From: Atherix ibis
Lineage: Eukaryota; Arthropoda; Insecta; Diptera; Athericidae
DNA: 64,000 bases
Direction of reading: 5' to 3'
Assembly (NCBI GenBank): GCA_958298945.1
Contig: OY282606.1
Location: 48,621,920 to 48,685,919, forward strand
Made by a program: the position numbers and the translations under genes. The notes below the pieces were generated by a model. That model was given only the letters and a program-made list of their open reading frames with translations, was not told where the DNA came from and did no database searches. This document shows, one piece after another, positions 12,119-22,369 of this stretch (positions within the stretch are counted from its first letter, which is position 1; each line of letters opens with the position of its first letter).

Positions 12119-13354
12119 CGAGGGTCGTTCAATAAATCCTTAGAAAAAGATGGAAAAAAACTGTTTTTTTAAAAAAAATCTCCTTTTAGCTCTATACACT
12201 TTTCCAACCGTTTTTCCAAAATTTTTATCCCGTCCAAAAAATAGGATTTCGGAAGTTACGCAAAATACTCATCCGTTTGAGCAATGACGTCCTCGTTGGA
12301 TGTGAACCGTCGTCCGCCAAGCCATTTCTTCAGATTGGGGCAAAGAAAATAGTTACTCGGGGCCAAATCTGGTGAATAAGCGGGATGCTACAACAATTCC
12401 ATTCTCAATTCCACAATTTTGGCCACCATGGAAAAAGCGCAGGTGTGCACACGCGCATTGTCCTGATGCAAGAGGATTTTTTTCTTCTTCAGATGGGGGC
12501 GTTTCTCTTTGATTTCCTCGCTCAACCGTTACAATAACGATGCGTAATACGCTCCTGTTATTGTTTTTCCTTTTTCCAAGTAGTCGATAAAAATGATGCC
12601 CTGCGAATCTCAAAAGACCGTGGCCATCACCTTGCCGGCCGATGGCACAGTTTTTGTCTTCTTCGGAGCCCGTTCACCCTTGAAAATCCACTATTATGAC
12701 TGTCTCTTCGTTTCTGGAGTGTAGTAGTGTATCCAGGTTTCGTCCACAGTGACATATCGACGAAGGAATTCGGCAGGATTGCGATGAAAGAGTGCCAACA
12801 TAGCCTCAGAGTCCACTACACGATTGCGCTTATTCTCCTCTGAGAGCAAACGCGGCACCCATCTTGCCGAAATTTTTTTCACAGACAATTTTTCATGCAA
12901 AATTGAAGCGACTGTACCTTGTGATATGCTCGTGGCCTCAACTAATTCGCGCACTTTAATTCGCCGATCGTTCAAAATCAGATCGTGGATTTTGTCGATG
13001 ATTTCAGGAGTAGACACCTCAACTGGGCGTCCTGAACGATGTTCACCTTTTGTGGATGAACGGCCACGTTTAAATTCATTCACCATTGTAAACCGTCGCA
13101 AACACAGATGCAGATGTGCCATGAATTGCATCCAACTCGGCTTTGATTTCTTTTGGGCTTAAGCCTTTCAAATGGAGATATTTGATGACAGCCCTAAACT
13201 CGCTTTTTTCCATTGTTATGCACAAATAAATGTCGTTAACTTTAATCGACGATAGAAATTGACCTACGCCATGGATCGAGCTGAAATTTTGACAGCTTTC
13301 CTGTCGATAATGATACTTATCTTTACCGACACTACGAGCGCAATTTCTTGGATT
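12119..13354 (-). mobile_element. Mariner family A copy A1, one end lost
   Basis: The left inverted repeat starts CGAGGGTCGTTCAATAAATC after TA at 12117-12118. The transposase is on the minus strand. Compared with copies A2-A4, the right end stops matching after ...CGAGCGCAATTTCTTGGATT at about 13354, so the repeat TCTAAGGACTTATTGAACGA CCCTCG is absent. A single-ended copy cannot be moved by the cut-and-paste route of mariners. About 1.24 kb. Confidence 0.85.
12169..13213 (-). pseudogene. Mariner family A transposase, dead copy A1
   Basis: The ATG at 13211-13213 encodes MEKSEF. The transposase is broken by a 2-nt deletion near 13086 (CACCATTG where sisters have CACCCAATTG), two adjacent stops (TAATAG for the Ser-Gln pair before Trp in the segment QSSQWIFKG), a Trp-to-TGA stop in FWDSQG (12608), and Gln-to-TAA at the start of QRLSEEI (about 12531). 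The DNA-binding half (12694-13131: RSGRPVEVSTPEIIDKIHDL, WVPRLLSEENKRNR, VTVDETWIH) is well preserved. The C-terminal DYVEK is lost through a small deletion. DD34D mariner, catalysing transposon excision and TA-target insertion. Confidence 0.85.
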
Positions 13355-15072
13355 ACCATAATGAAATAAAAAGCTATGCCAGTAAGCATTTTGGTTACAA
13401 ACTGAAATATCTGTCGGAGTATTCTTTGTGTGATAATTTTTTTAACGTAAATCATAATAGAGGTCCGAACTTACTCATACTAATGCCAAGATCCTTTAAA
13501 AATATATGAAATTAAATCGTGAACTTCTTATAATAATTTTTTTCTATTAGCATATAATAAAAATTTAATTAAAAAAAACAAAATCTATTGCTTTCTGCAA
13601 GTCGCTTTTAAGATTGAATCCTTTTTCTATTGAATGAAAATATCATGAATCATCGAATTTCTGATTATATTTTGATGATTGAATGCATCACAATTCGCTT
13701 TTGTACTCTCTCTACTATGGCGCTCGTTATTAAATTCGTAAACAATACGAATAAAAAATTATAAGATTGATTATATTAATGATTAGAGGGTAAAAAGGAT
13801 GTTATATTATAAGAAGCTCGCAAACAAATAAACTTAATAAAATACCTTAAATTTTGAAAAGGTCAGAGTCCAACAAGTGAAAAATTTCATGTGCCAAATA
13901 TAATTGTGTCTTAAAGAAAATTCTAAAAAAAATACAAATGAAACAAAATATTAAAGAGAAATAATATGGCCACAAAAAATAAATAAAGTGAAAGTAAGAA
14001 GTCGTTTGTAAAAGGATAAATTCAATTTAAAAGAATCTGTTGTCCACAGTTCCTAAAGAATACAAAATAAAATACTAAAACCAATGTTGTTAAAGCTGTT
14101 GTTAGTTTGTTAGTCCAGTTAACATATTTTCACTCAACGGTCCTTTCTCATTCAGTTTATTTAAGTCAAGACCAACTCTATCCTTTTATTGCCAACATAA
14201 GATAGAGGCAGTCCCAAGGGATTTACCATCATCAAGAGCAATTTAAGGCAAATTGCTATACAAAAAAGTATACAAACGGATGCAACAAGTGGCATTCCGG
14301 TGCTCGTATATGTCCTGCCTTCAGGGATCTTATATTTTTCCCTTTTGGTCGCCACTGTTAGATTTTCTCACTCTCTTTAAATTTTTTTCACGAGTAGTAG
14401 TAAAAAAGTTTGGAAAAAAATAAAGCTCAAAACGAAAAGATTTTTCCACTTTATAGAATGAAGACTCTTTCTTGGTTTTTATAATTTTCCATTTTCGTTC
14501 CTTTTTTATTACGTACATACGTCGTGATCCGATTGCATTTGTTGCATCGTGTCTGATAGTTAATTTTCTGTGCGTTTCCTTTAGCATATTTTTTGTATTT
14601 TCATTGTAATAGCAAAAAATCAGAAAACCAATGGAATGCGGAAAGGACAAAGCTGAGTGAGAATCATAAATTATTTGAAGGTACTTCTAACCGTTTACCA
14701 TTTTTATCATGTGTACAATAGTATTCCGGTTTAAAATGCATACAAAATATTTTCTATGAACACAATTCCTTTTAAGGAGTTTTTTGTTGGTCCTTCTCAA
14801 TTATGCTATTTTCTGAAAGCTTAAGGTACTATTTTTTTATAAGTATACAAAAGCGTATATTTCACAATATAATCGATTGAATTGGATTTTTTTGTGTTGC
14901 ATGGCTTTCAATTATGAATTTTATGCAGGACGACATAATAGACTGGTGAATGTTGTCAGAGCAAAAGGACAATATATTATAAATAGAACGGTAGTAAAAT
15001 CTATTATTATATCCTTATTTTATGGACTGATGTGATAATATTGCAAATTTAATAACAATTTAAATATTTTTT
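13355..15072. other. AT-rich non-coding DNA, no gene seen
   Basis: No recognisable gene. The ORFs at 13264-13455, 14161-14355 and 14330-14650 (minus) carry no domain signal and lie in AT-rich DNA; I treat them as chance frames. Confidence 0.5.
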
Positions 15073-15290
15073 AGCGTACTGGACTACTATCCAATGGGTC
15101 GTGGGATCGACTCCTTCCTTTCCATTGATTTAAAAATGGAAAGGAAAAGGATTCCTTTCCATTTTAAATAAATTTCCTTCTCCCGTTATCCCTTATCGCT
15201 AAAAGGGTTTTAGTGTCATGGCGTTTCGAATAATACATTTCAGTACTAATATTACTTGAAATAAAAACTAACGACAACAATAATTTAAAT
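15073..15290 (+). repeat. tRNA-derived SINE, family S1 copy 2
   Basis: Plus-strand copy of the 1.4-1.65 kb SINE. The tRNA-like head is truncated but keeps AGCGTACTGGACTACTATCC and a B-box-like GTGGGATCGACTCC. The body keeps TTATCCCTTATCGC and GAATAATACATTTCAGTACT, then AATATTACTTGAA, and ends in an A/C-rich tail (AACGACAACAATAA). It carries an internal quasi-palindrome (15128-15169), described separately. Confidence 0.6.
15128..15169. repeat. Quasi-palindrome inside SINE S1 copy 2
   Basis: The arms around AATGGAAAGGAA / TTCCTTTCCATT pair over 18-19 bp with one bulged base and a 5-nt loop (15047+100 to 15151, AAGGA). S1 copy 1 has only one TTTCTTTCC-like tract at the equivalent place, so the second arm probably arose after the family spread. 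Confidence 0.6.
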
Positions 15291-15840
15291 ACTTTATTAT
15301 TTCCTAAAAATTTTAAAACTTTAGTGGTTATTTCTTTCTTACTGTCCCTAAATATGATCTTATATTCATATTAAGGATAAGTTTGATATTTTTTTCCTTA
15401 ACATTTTATCTTAAATTAAATTGATCAAGTTATATTTAATAAAAATTTGAAAACACCGAACAAAAATTTCGTGAAGTTTCACTTTATTTAATGAAGGTAA
15501 ATCAGAGTGCTTTGTAGGGAATAAGCATAAAATACAAATAACTGCATTTATAAACCTATAAAATGTTATAATCAGACCGGAAGTCATCAGAGTTTACCAC
15601 GGTATGGTAGCCCTAAAATTACTAGTTTAAGCAATTATCGTTTTATTTCTACAACTATTAAAAGGGTTCGGAGGCTTACACTTCCTCAAATTTGGTCCAA
15701 AAAATAAAAATGTTGTACAAAACTAGTGTCTCTAATAATAGTGAAAAGGCGATTTAGAGCTACTACTCTATTATAGCCCATTATTTATTTACTTGACAGG
15801 TCATTTCTACGTTATTGTACAATTTTTTACATAGCACATA
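15291..15840. other. AT-rich non-coding DNA, no gene seen
   Basis: No gene, RNA or repeat boundary recognised between the S1 SINE and the composite tRNA-headed element. Confidence 0.5.
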
Positions 15841-16352
15841 TGTGCATTTTTTTTATACACATAGACATGAGACACAGTCGCTCCTATGGAGCATATAGCG
15901 GCACTAGAGACTCTGTGAACTCGCTCCATCTACTTTCTGTCTTGGGCTAGCCTTTTCACTTCCGACTTGCCAATTTGTTGGTGTTCGCGCTCGACTGATC
16001 TTCTCCAAGTGATTCTCTCGGTAATTCCCAGGATGTCGAGGTTGTAGCGTCGCATTTCGGACGCAGATTGCGCCAGTCGAGAGTTTTGGGAGAGAGTCCT
16101 GCACGTTCCAGGTTGGTCCAGATGCTTCTTCTTGTGCTGTTTCTTGATAAGGTGTTTTTTATAGCTTGCGCCTTATCAGGCCAGCGAAGCAACCCCCAGT
16201 GACGTTGGGGGACCCTGCGGACCACATATATGTAAGGCTTGTAGTCGGCCTCTCACCCCGGCACTAATGCCGAGATGGCGGCAGCGGGAATCGAACCCGC
16301 TACCTACCGAGTGTGAGTCGGTCGACTTGACCACTGCACCACACACACGGCC
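15841..16352 (-). mobile_element. Composite retroelement: tRNA-Val-like head + LINE EN start + LINE 3' end
   Basis: Minus strand. The head (16275-16349) has a perfect T-arm GCGGGTTCGATTCCCGC and an anticodon stem-loop CCGACTCACACTCGG (anticodon CAC). Downstream, one frame gives TWNVQ... and then LAQSASEMRRYNLDILGITE, the start of a non-LTR (APE-type) endonuclease. That frame continues directly into EREHQQIGKSEVKRLAQDRK, which resembles the C-terminus of RTE/I-like elements, and then stops. The middle of the LINE (most of endonuclease and all of RT) is missing. It could be a SINE that captured LINE ends, or an internally deleted LINE with a tRNA-derived promoter. It may be mobilised in trans. 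Confidence 0.6.
16275..16349 (-). ncRNA. tRNA-Val(CAC)-like pol III promoter head, not a functional tRNA
   Basis: The T-arm and anticodon arm fold perfectly and a B box GGTTCGATTCC is present. The A box (TGGTGCAGTGG) is recognisable. The acceptor stem does not pair (5' GTGTGTG against 3' TGCCGCC), so it is read as the promoter of the retroelement, not as a tRNA gene. Confidence 0.6.
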
Positions 16353-16900
16353 CATATGGAAATAATGACTACGTCCTCAAAATAAAAAAAGAAGATTAGA
16401 TTGGTCCTTATTGAAACTGATCGAAAACCTATCTTAAACTATCTTAAAAATCTGGTCTAATCCTGATTTTCAAAAGTCTTTGCCTCCCAAAAAAAAATTG
16501 TTTCTTAAATAAAGTAAGTTACGTCACCTCCTCAAAAGGAAATTCATTCTCCCTTTCATTAATGTATTCTGAGTTGAAGGATATTCATTTATTTTTTTAA
16601 TTTCCTAATCGCCCCGCCACACTCGGACTGGAAATCGTGGTTAGCAGCAGGATTGACTGCGTCTTTGTTGTCCGTTATTGTTATTAAAATTGCAGTCAAT
16701 CACTCAGACATTACAGCCCATTTATTTCTATCGGTGGTCTTACAACATTGAAGACCCGGTTCGCAACTGCATTTAATATTAGCTGTTGAAATACAACTCA
16801 GCAGTTGAAGGATGGTGCGTTTTATGTTCGAAGTTGAAGATTCTTTTAATAACTTTTAAATGAAATAAAATTTTATATTATATATTTTATTGATTGATTA
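16353..16900. other. Non-coding, no gene seen
   Basis: No recognisable gene, RNA or repeat. Some GC-richer patches (around 16610-16680) suggest old repeat material that I cannot name. Confidence 0.45.
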
Positions 16901-16949
16901 TATGGTCCTTAACATTATGTATGAAATAAAATGTCGATCAAATACCTGC

Positions 16950-17850
16950 CTTTGGCTGAAGCGCAAAGGCGAGCTCTTCATAACATATAAAAAAAAAAAT
17001 TTCATTATTAACATTTTCGCAGACTTCTGGTGTTTTTTCAGCAATTTTGTTTTGAATGTTGTCCTTAAGCATCGAGGTTGTGGTTAGTTTGTTGTTGTAC
17101 ATCTTTTCCTATAAGTACCCCCCATACGAAGAAATCGGAATAGTTCAAATTATTCGATATCACCACTTTTGCACATTATTCGGCCGGGAAAAATTTGCAT
17201 CGTTGCACGAGCTGTGTATGATGTGGAATGGTCTTGTTGGAACCACATGTTCTGTAGGCCTAATTGATAAAATTCGGGCAAAAAAAGTTTTCCAACATGC
17301 CCCGATAACGGTCGCCAGTAACTGTTACAGCATTGCCTCGAGTATTCTCAAAGAAATATGACCCAATGATGACGCCGTTACTACAGTTACTCTACGAGGG
17401 TGTAGTGGTCTTTAGTGTATCAGTTGAGGGTTTCCATTGCCTCAATAGCGGCTATTTTGATTATTAACAAAGACAGCCAAGTCGAAGTGTGCTTCGTCGC
17501 TCATAATGATTTTTTGCCAAAAATGGTGGTCGTCTATACCGAGCTGTAAAACTCGAGGACTCCAGTCACGTCGCCGTTCATGGTCATTTGCCTGTAGCTG
17601 TTGTGTCAATTAAATTTTATACAGGTAAAAAAGCAAGTCTTTTTTGAGAATTTTTAATAAACATGATGGAGATATTCCCAATTCTTGGGCAAGGCGTCGA
17701 TGAGAGGTACCAGGATATTCAGCAAAACTCTGTCTCACTGCATAAATCTTTTCAGGTGTACGTTGGCTCAATTGTCGCCCAGTCTTCACTTTATCTCTCA
17801 GTGTATGCATATTTTCAAAATTATTCATTACTAAAAAAGTCACGTAATTT
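16950..17850 (-). pseudogene. Decayed Tc1/mariner transposase (DUF4817-type N-terminus)
   Basis: The minus strand reads, from 17843 downward: HTLRDKVKTGRQLSQRTPEK and SFAEYPGTSHRRLAQELGIS (17610-17800), RVLQLGIDDHHFWQKIIMSD then EAHFDLAVFVNNQNSRY (17440-17560), NPQLIH and RPLHPRRVTV (17390-17430), a middle with several stops, and a C-terminal LKDNIQNKIAEKTPEVCENV (16990-17070). The first catalytic Asp (SDEAHF) is retained. The second (DGAT/DNA region) is replaced by VVPTRPFHI, and the PLDYFLW block is decayed to IPISSYGGYL. It is a broken copy of an insect Tc1/mariner lineage, related to the remnants at 4.0, 36.8 and 59.4 kb. Confidence 0.75.
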
Positions 17851-18004
17851 TCTCCGCGAAATTACAATTAAACAATTTTTTTTAATTAAATAAAATGTTT
17901 TAATAATTTTAGCATGTTCTTGCGGCGTTAGATAATCCATAATAAATTGTTATCGATCACTCGCTACGATTATCAAATAAAGAGCACTCTGTTTTAAAAT
18001 TTTG

Positions 18005-18330
18005 AATTGCGTTAAGTTCCATGTCATGCTGGTATCCACGGTAATGAGCGGGCTGACCAGTAAGCGGAGGAGGCTCTTCACCGAAATTCCGAACTTGCCG
18101 AATCTACTAACCGAATGGCATTTGGCCATTGAACCAACGCTGGAAGATTTCTTTCCACATATTGGCCAAACATCCTAAAACCATTCAACATATCCAAAAT
18201 TCTCGGCGGCAAAAGTACGCAGAATTGGGATTGGGCATACCGCATTTACCTTTATTCCACTTTTGTGACTTCACCTCATCATTCCCTATATTTAAAATTT
18301 CCTTTTTTCAACAATAAATAATACTTATTT
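18005..18330 (+). pseudogene. RNase H domain fragment of a non-LTR retrotransposon
   Basis: A plus-strand frame from about 18019 reads VPCHAGIHGNERADQ, stop, AEEALHRNSELAEST and continues through NRMAFGH. This is the C-terminal RNase H signature (usual form WVPSHVGIPGNERADxLAK). One in-frame stop and frame ambiguity show it is a relic. No RT is recognisable upstream, so the parent clade is unknown. Confidence 0.55.
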
Positions 18331-18572
18331 TTGAAAATACGGAATTTTAAATTTTAAAAAAGCTTTTATTTGGAAACTTGTCAGCCTATGCCATATATTT
18401 TATATATTTTAAATTCTTGTCAGCAAATAAAGAATTTCTTTTCGAGTTGGATTCCTTCCATTATAGAGCTTCCAGTCATATTTTTATACTAATAAGAGAA
18501 ACTGGCATAGTCCAGGAAATTTTACAAATTCTAATTGATCTACTCTCCTAACAATATAAACTGAAAACGCCC

Positions 18573-18655
18573 ATCCACACTAAACTTGAATCGCCAAATG
18601 GTTTCATGGTCGTGGTGCTGGTTCATGACAAACAAATAAATAAATAACAAAACAA
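18573..18655 (+). repeat. SINE-like repeat S3, fragment with (AAAT)n tail
   Basis: Contains AATCGCCAAATGGTTTCATG followed by GTCGTGGTGCTGGTTCATGA and ends in AAATAAATAAATAA. The same core with the same tail type occurs at 50892-50985, and a related core in the opposite orientation at 18655-18790. Confidence 0.5.
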
Positions 18656-18790
18656 AAGCAATTTTTGAAAATTAAGAAATAAATTCTAAACGCCCACGAC
18701 AACTCAGACCATCTGGTGACTAGTTGGATTCGAGCTCAAGACTTTTGCGTTTTAGATGCAGACGTCCCAGCATTGCTAAATCAGGTCACT
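18655..18790 (-). repeat. tRNA-headed SINE S3 copy, opposite orientation
   Basis: The minus strand begins with a tRNA-like head: GATTTAGCAATGCTGGGACG (A-box region) and GAGCTCGAATCC (B box). It continues into CCAGATGGTCTGAGTTGTCG and TGGGCG, the same core as the neighbouring plus-strand fragment. The two copies meet tail to tail. Confidence 0.5.
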
Positions 18791-20460
18791 AAACTCAACT
18801 TTTATATAATTTTCCATTTTATTAATAGTGTATTCTATTGAAAATTCCTTAGATTTGTGCAAATTTCTTTTGAAGATTTAATCTGACATGAATGAGAAAG
18901 TTATTATAAAAAAAATATACTCGCTTTTTATTGTCCATACAAGTTCATTTTTATCTATGGATAAAATTATATACAATATATTTGTTATGACATAAAAAAT
19001 CATAATAGTTCTAATAAAATAAATAAAATGGCTATTGTTATCAGCAAAATGGGTCTCTCTTGTGACATTCTTTCACTATCCGATAGATATCATCGTCCCT
19101 TCCAAAAAGGGTTGAAAATATTAGATTTATTTGATCAAAAACCGAGATTAATTTGAATATTTTATTTTTTCTAGTACCGTATTATGAGTGTATAAAAAAT
19201 TATATGAAATTATAAAAAAAAAAAATCTTATCTACAATACATATGTGTTGTAAGGGAGGTTTTTCCTTCCGAATATGGAAAAATGTTCATATTCGAAAAT
19301 GGACGAACAAATATTCAAATCTAAGATAATTTTTATTAAGTACAATATATACTGAATAAATAAGCATTAATCTATTTTTATCATAGTAAAAATCTTGCCT
19401 CTAGTATTGAGCTCTGAACATCAATCCAACAATTTGAGTGTTATTTGTTGTGAATATTAAGCCAAATTTATAGGGCTATTCACACTTAAAAGTGTGAACA
19501 AAACTTCGCTTTAGGAATTCTACCATTTTAATATCAATAAACATCAATCTGAGTGGTATAGTGATGACAGTATGATTTTATGAAGAGTGGATGTAAAATT
19601 ATTCAAATGTGCTGAAAGTGGCAGAGTCGAATTTACTGAAAATGGTATGAAGTTTTCGACAAAATTTCTCAAAAAAGAATCTCTTTGCGATAAAATTCAA
19701 TTACCCTAAAGCCAAGACGCTGTATAGCCGGGGTATCTAGAAAATAATCCAAATATATATTCTTCAGTATCGTCATTATTTTAGTCTGTCTGGAAATCAG
19801 AGATTCTTTGCCCAAACTACCGGGAAAATGTGATACGGGTAAATCCCTTGGATTGCCACGCGAATTCCAACAGATTTGGATGAACACGATTTACATCATG
19901 AAATGAAAATTTTTCTAAGCACATTTATAACCAAATAAAAATGAATATTATTATAAAAAAATAATAGGATTTTTTTACAATTGTTTTTTATATATTTTCT
20001 TATGTGGGGCGTGTGGATGGAAGGTTAGTAGGAGGTATGTACTTTTTTTGAGCGCACACCTAAACGCTATTTGGTACAAATTAGTATGAACAGTTTTTAT
20101 ATATGAAAACAATGGTTTGCTGTTAAGTTGGTACTAATGTGTTTGAGTTTTGGCGCGATATCTCAACTATTGGTTTTGCTAGTTGATGTTAAGAATTTTC
20201 CTGAAAATTTGTGTCGCCGTGCAATTGCTAATGGTCAGACGTTGCTTATATTGAATAATCCTTCCGATAGATCAGCCATATCGAAAACACGAACTTACGA
20301 ATGATAATATTTGAAGATAGCCGAGAAGTGATTGAAGACTTTCCTTGTTCCGTAGTGATGGGAGCTTGTTCTACTCATCGCATACAGGTTGCTAAAGACT
20401 TGCTTGAATGATCCAATTTAGACTCTGTTATCATGCATACACAAAAGTGTCTCTTCTGAG

Positions 20461-20840
20461 TCCTAGAAGTGGCCTATGAGGCTTGACGAACCCGCGGTCC
20501 TGATCTGGCCTAGCAGTGCCTAGAAATTTACTAGGTTCCTTACTGTAGCTCTTTGAGTAAAAGTATCGACCATGTACTCTTTAAACAAATCTGGCACCAT
20601 GGGAATCACCTTTTTTGGATGAAATGTGGTAGCTGAGATGAGGTGCCTTTGGATGAAATGTGGTAGCTGTGGCTTAATATCTATAACGCGCTTACAATCT
20701 TAGGACTGGAGGTGAGGGATACCCGTTATCCTGGGTGCTATCACTGCAAATAATAGTAGAGGTTTAGGTAGGGCTTAGGGGTAATTAGTTAGGGTTACTT
20801 GCTTATAACTGGTTACTAGACTGTACTTTTTTCGGAAATA
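20461..20840 (+). mobile_element. R1-type retrotransposon 3' tail, fragment
   Basis: Matches the 3' untranslated tail of the R1-type copy at 46.0-46.4 kb in order: TGGCCTAGCAGTGCCTAGAA with ATTTAC (against TGGCTTAGTGGTGCCTAGGA), GTAGCTC, the (T)GGCACCATGGGAATC block, then ATAGTAGAGGTTTAGGTAGG and CTTATAACTGGTTACTA. No coding sequence is retained. A 22-bp direct repeat TTTGGATGAAATGTGGTAGC TG is duplicated inside it (20614-20635 and 20648-20669). Confidence 0.6.
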
Positions 20841-21118
20841 ACTTATTTGCTGAAGACGTTTTAGTCCATTTCTGTCATAAAGGAGAAATCACAGAAGAAG
20901 CTGAAGGCGATACGGGCAAGTACTTCTAAAATATGTTTCGAAAAGTGGGGTTAATGGTAAAACTCTATATAAATTAAACGTTAATTAACTTATCCTCGTG
21001 AACATATATTCTATAAACCATCAGACGGGCAGGAACTGATAGCAATATTCAAAAAAGATTCTTTAACCATTCAATAATGAATAAAATTTTTTCCAGGATA
21101 CTCCCTCAAAAATAGTTA
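20841..21118. other. Non-coding spacer, no gene seen
   Basis: Short AT-rich stretch between the R1 tail and mariner A2; nothing recognised. Confidence 0.5.
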
Positions 21119-22369
21119 CGAGGGTCGCTCAATAAGTCCTTAGAAAAAAAAGGAAAAAAACTGTTTTTAAAATAAAATTTTTTTTATTTTTCAACATAAT
21201 CTCCTTTCAGCTCTATACACTTTCCCAACCGTTTTTCCAAAATTTTTATCCCGTCCAAAAAATAGGATTTCGGAAGTTCTGCAAAATACTCATCCGTTTG
21301 AGCAATGACGTCTTCGTTGGAAGTGAACCGTCGTCCGCCAAGCCATTTCTTCAGATTGGGGAAAAGAAAATAGTCACTCGGGGCCAAATCTGGTGAATAA
21401 GCGGGATGCTGCAATAATTCCATTCTCAATTCCACGATTTTGGCCATGAAAACAGCGCAGGTGTGCAAACGCGCATTGTCCTGATGCAAGAGGATTTTTT
21501 TTTTCTTCAGATGGGGGCGTTTCTCTTTGATTTCATCGCTCAACCGTTACAATAACGACGCGTAATACGCTCCTGTTATTGTTTTTCCTTTTTCCAAGTA
21601 GTCGATAAAAATGATGCCCTGCGAATCCCAAAAGACCGTAGCCATCACCTTGCCGGCCGATGGCACAGTTTTTGCCTTCTTCGGAGCCCGTTCACACTTG
21701 AAAATTCACTGTGATGACTGTCTCTTCGTTTCTGGAGTGTAGTAGTGTATGCAGGTTTCGTCCACAGTAACATATCGACGAAGGAATTCGGCAGGATTAC
21801 GATCCACTACACGATTGCGCTTATTCTCCTCTGGGAGCAAACGCGGCACCCATCTTGCCGAAATTTTTTTCACAGACAATTTTTCATGCAAAATTGAAGC
21901 GACTGTATCTTGTGATATGCCCGTGGCCTCAACTAATTTGCGCACTTTAATTCGCCGATCGTTCAAAATCAGATCGTGGATTTTGTCGATGATTTCAGGA
22001 GTAGACACCTCAACTGGGCGTCCTGAACGATGTTCATCTTTTGTGGATGAACGGCCACGTTTAAATTCATTCACCCAATTGTAAGCCGTCGCAAACACAG
22101 GTGCAGATGTGCCATGAACTGCAGCCAACTCGGCTTTGATTTCTTTCGGGCTTAAGCCTTTCAAATGGAGATGTTTGATGACAGCCCTAAACTCGCTTAT
22201 TTCCATTGTTATGCACAAATAAATGTCGTTAACTTTAATCGACGATAGAAATTGACCTACGCTATGGATCGAGCTGAAATTTTGACAGCTTTCCTGTCGA
22301 TAATGCTACTTACAAAAAAAAATCTTTACCGATTTTCAGATTTTCTAAGGACTTATTGAACGACCCTCG
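21119..22369 (-). mobile_element. Mariner family A copy A2, both ends present
   Basis: Bounded by the inverted repeat CGAGGGTCGCTCAATAAGTC on the left and its complement ...ACTTATTGAACGACCCTCG on the right, with TA on both sides (21117-21118 and 22370-22371), the standard mariner target duplication. 1251 bp. The strip just inside the right repeat (CACTACGAGCGCAATTTC in sisters) is deleted. Confidence 0.9.
21184..22206 (-). pseudogene. Mariner family A transposase, dead copy A2
   Basis: Starts MEISEF at 22206. Lesions against the other A copies: an in-frame loss of nine residues (SEAMLALFH) between VVD and RNPAEF near 21805; Trp-to-TGA within SSQWIF (21706-21708); Gln-to-TAA before RLSDEI (about 21550). 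The catalytic residues are all still encoded: Asp in VTVDET, HQDNAR, and Asp in LAPSDYFLF at the DD34D spacing. The C-terminus ELKGDYVEK is intact. Confidence 0.87.

Larger units (their letters stand above)
18331..20460. other. Mostly AT-rich non-coding DNA with SINE pieces
   Basis: Apart from the S3 SINE pieces at 18573-18790, no gene is recognised. The minus-strand ORF at 19669-19887 has no domain signal. Confidence 0.5.

Noticed and set aside
16275..16349. Possible tRNA-Val(CAC) gene on the minus strand
   Set aside because: T-arm and anticodon arm are good but the acceptor stem does not pair and the sequence runs directly into retroelement coding sequence; taken as a SINE-type head.
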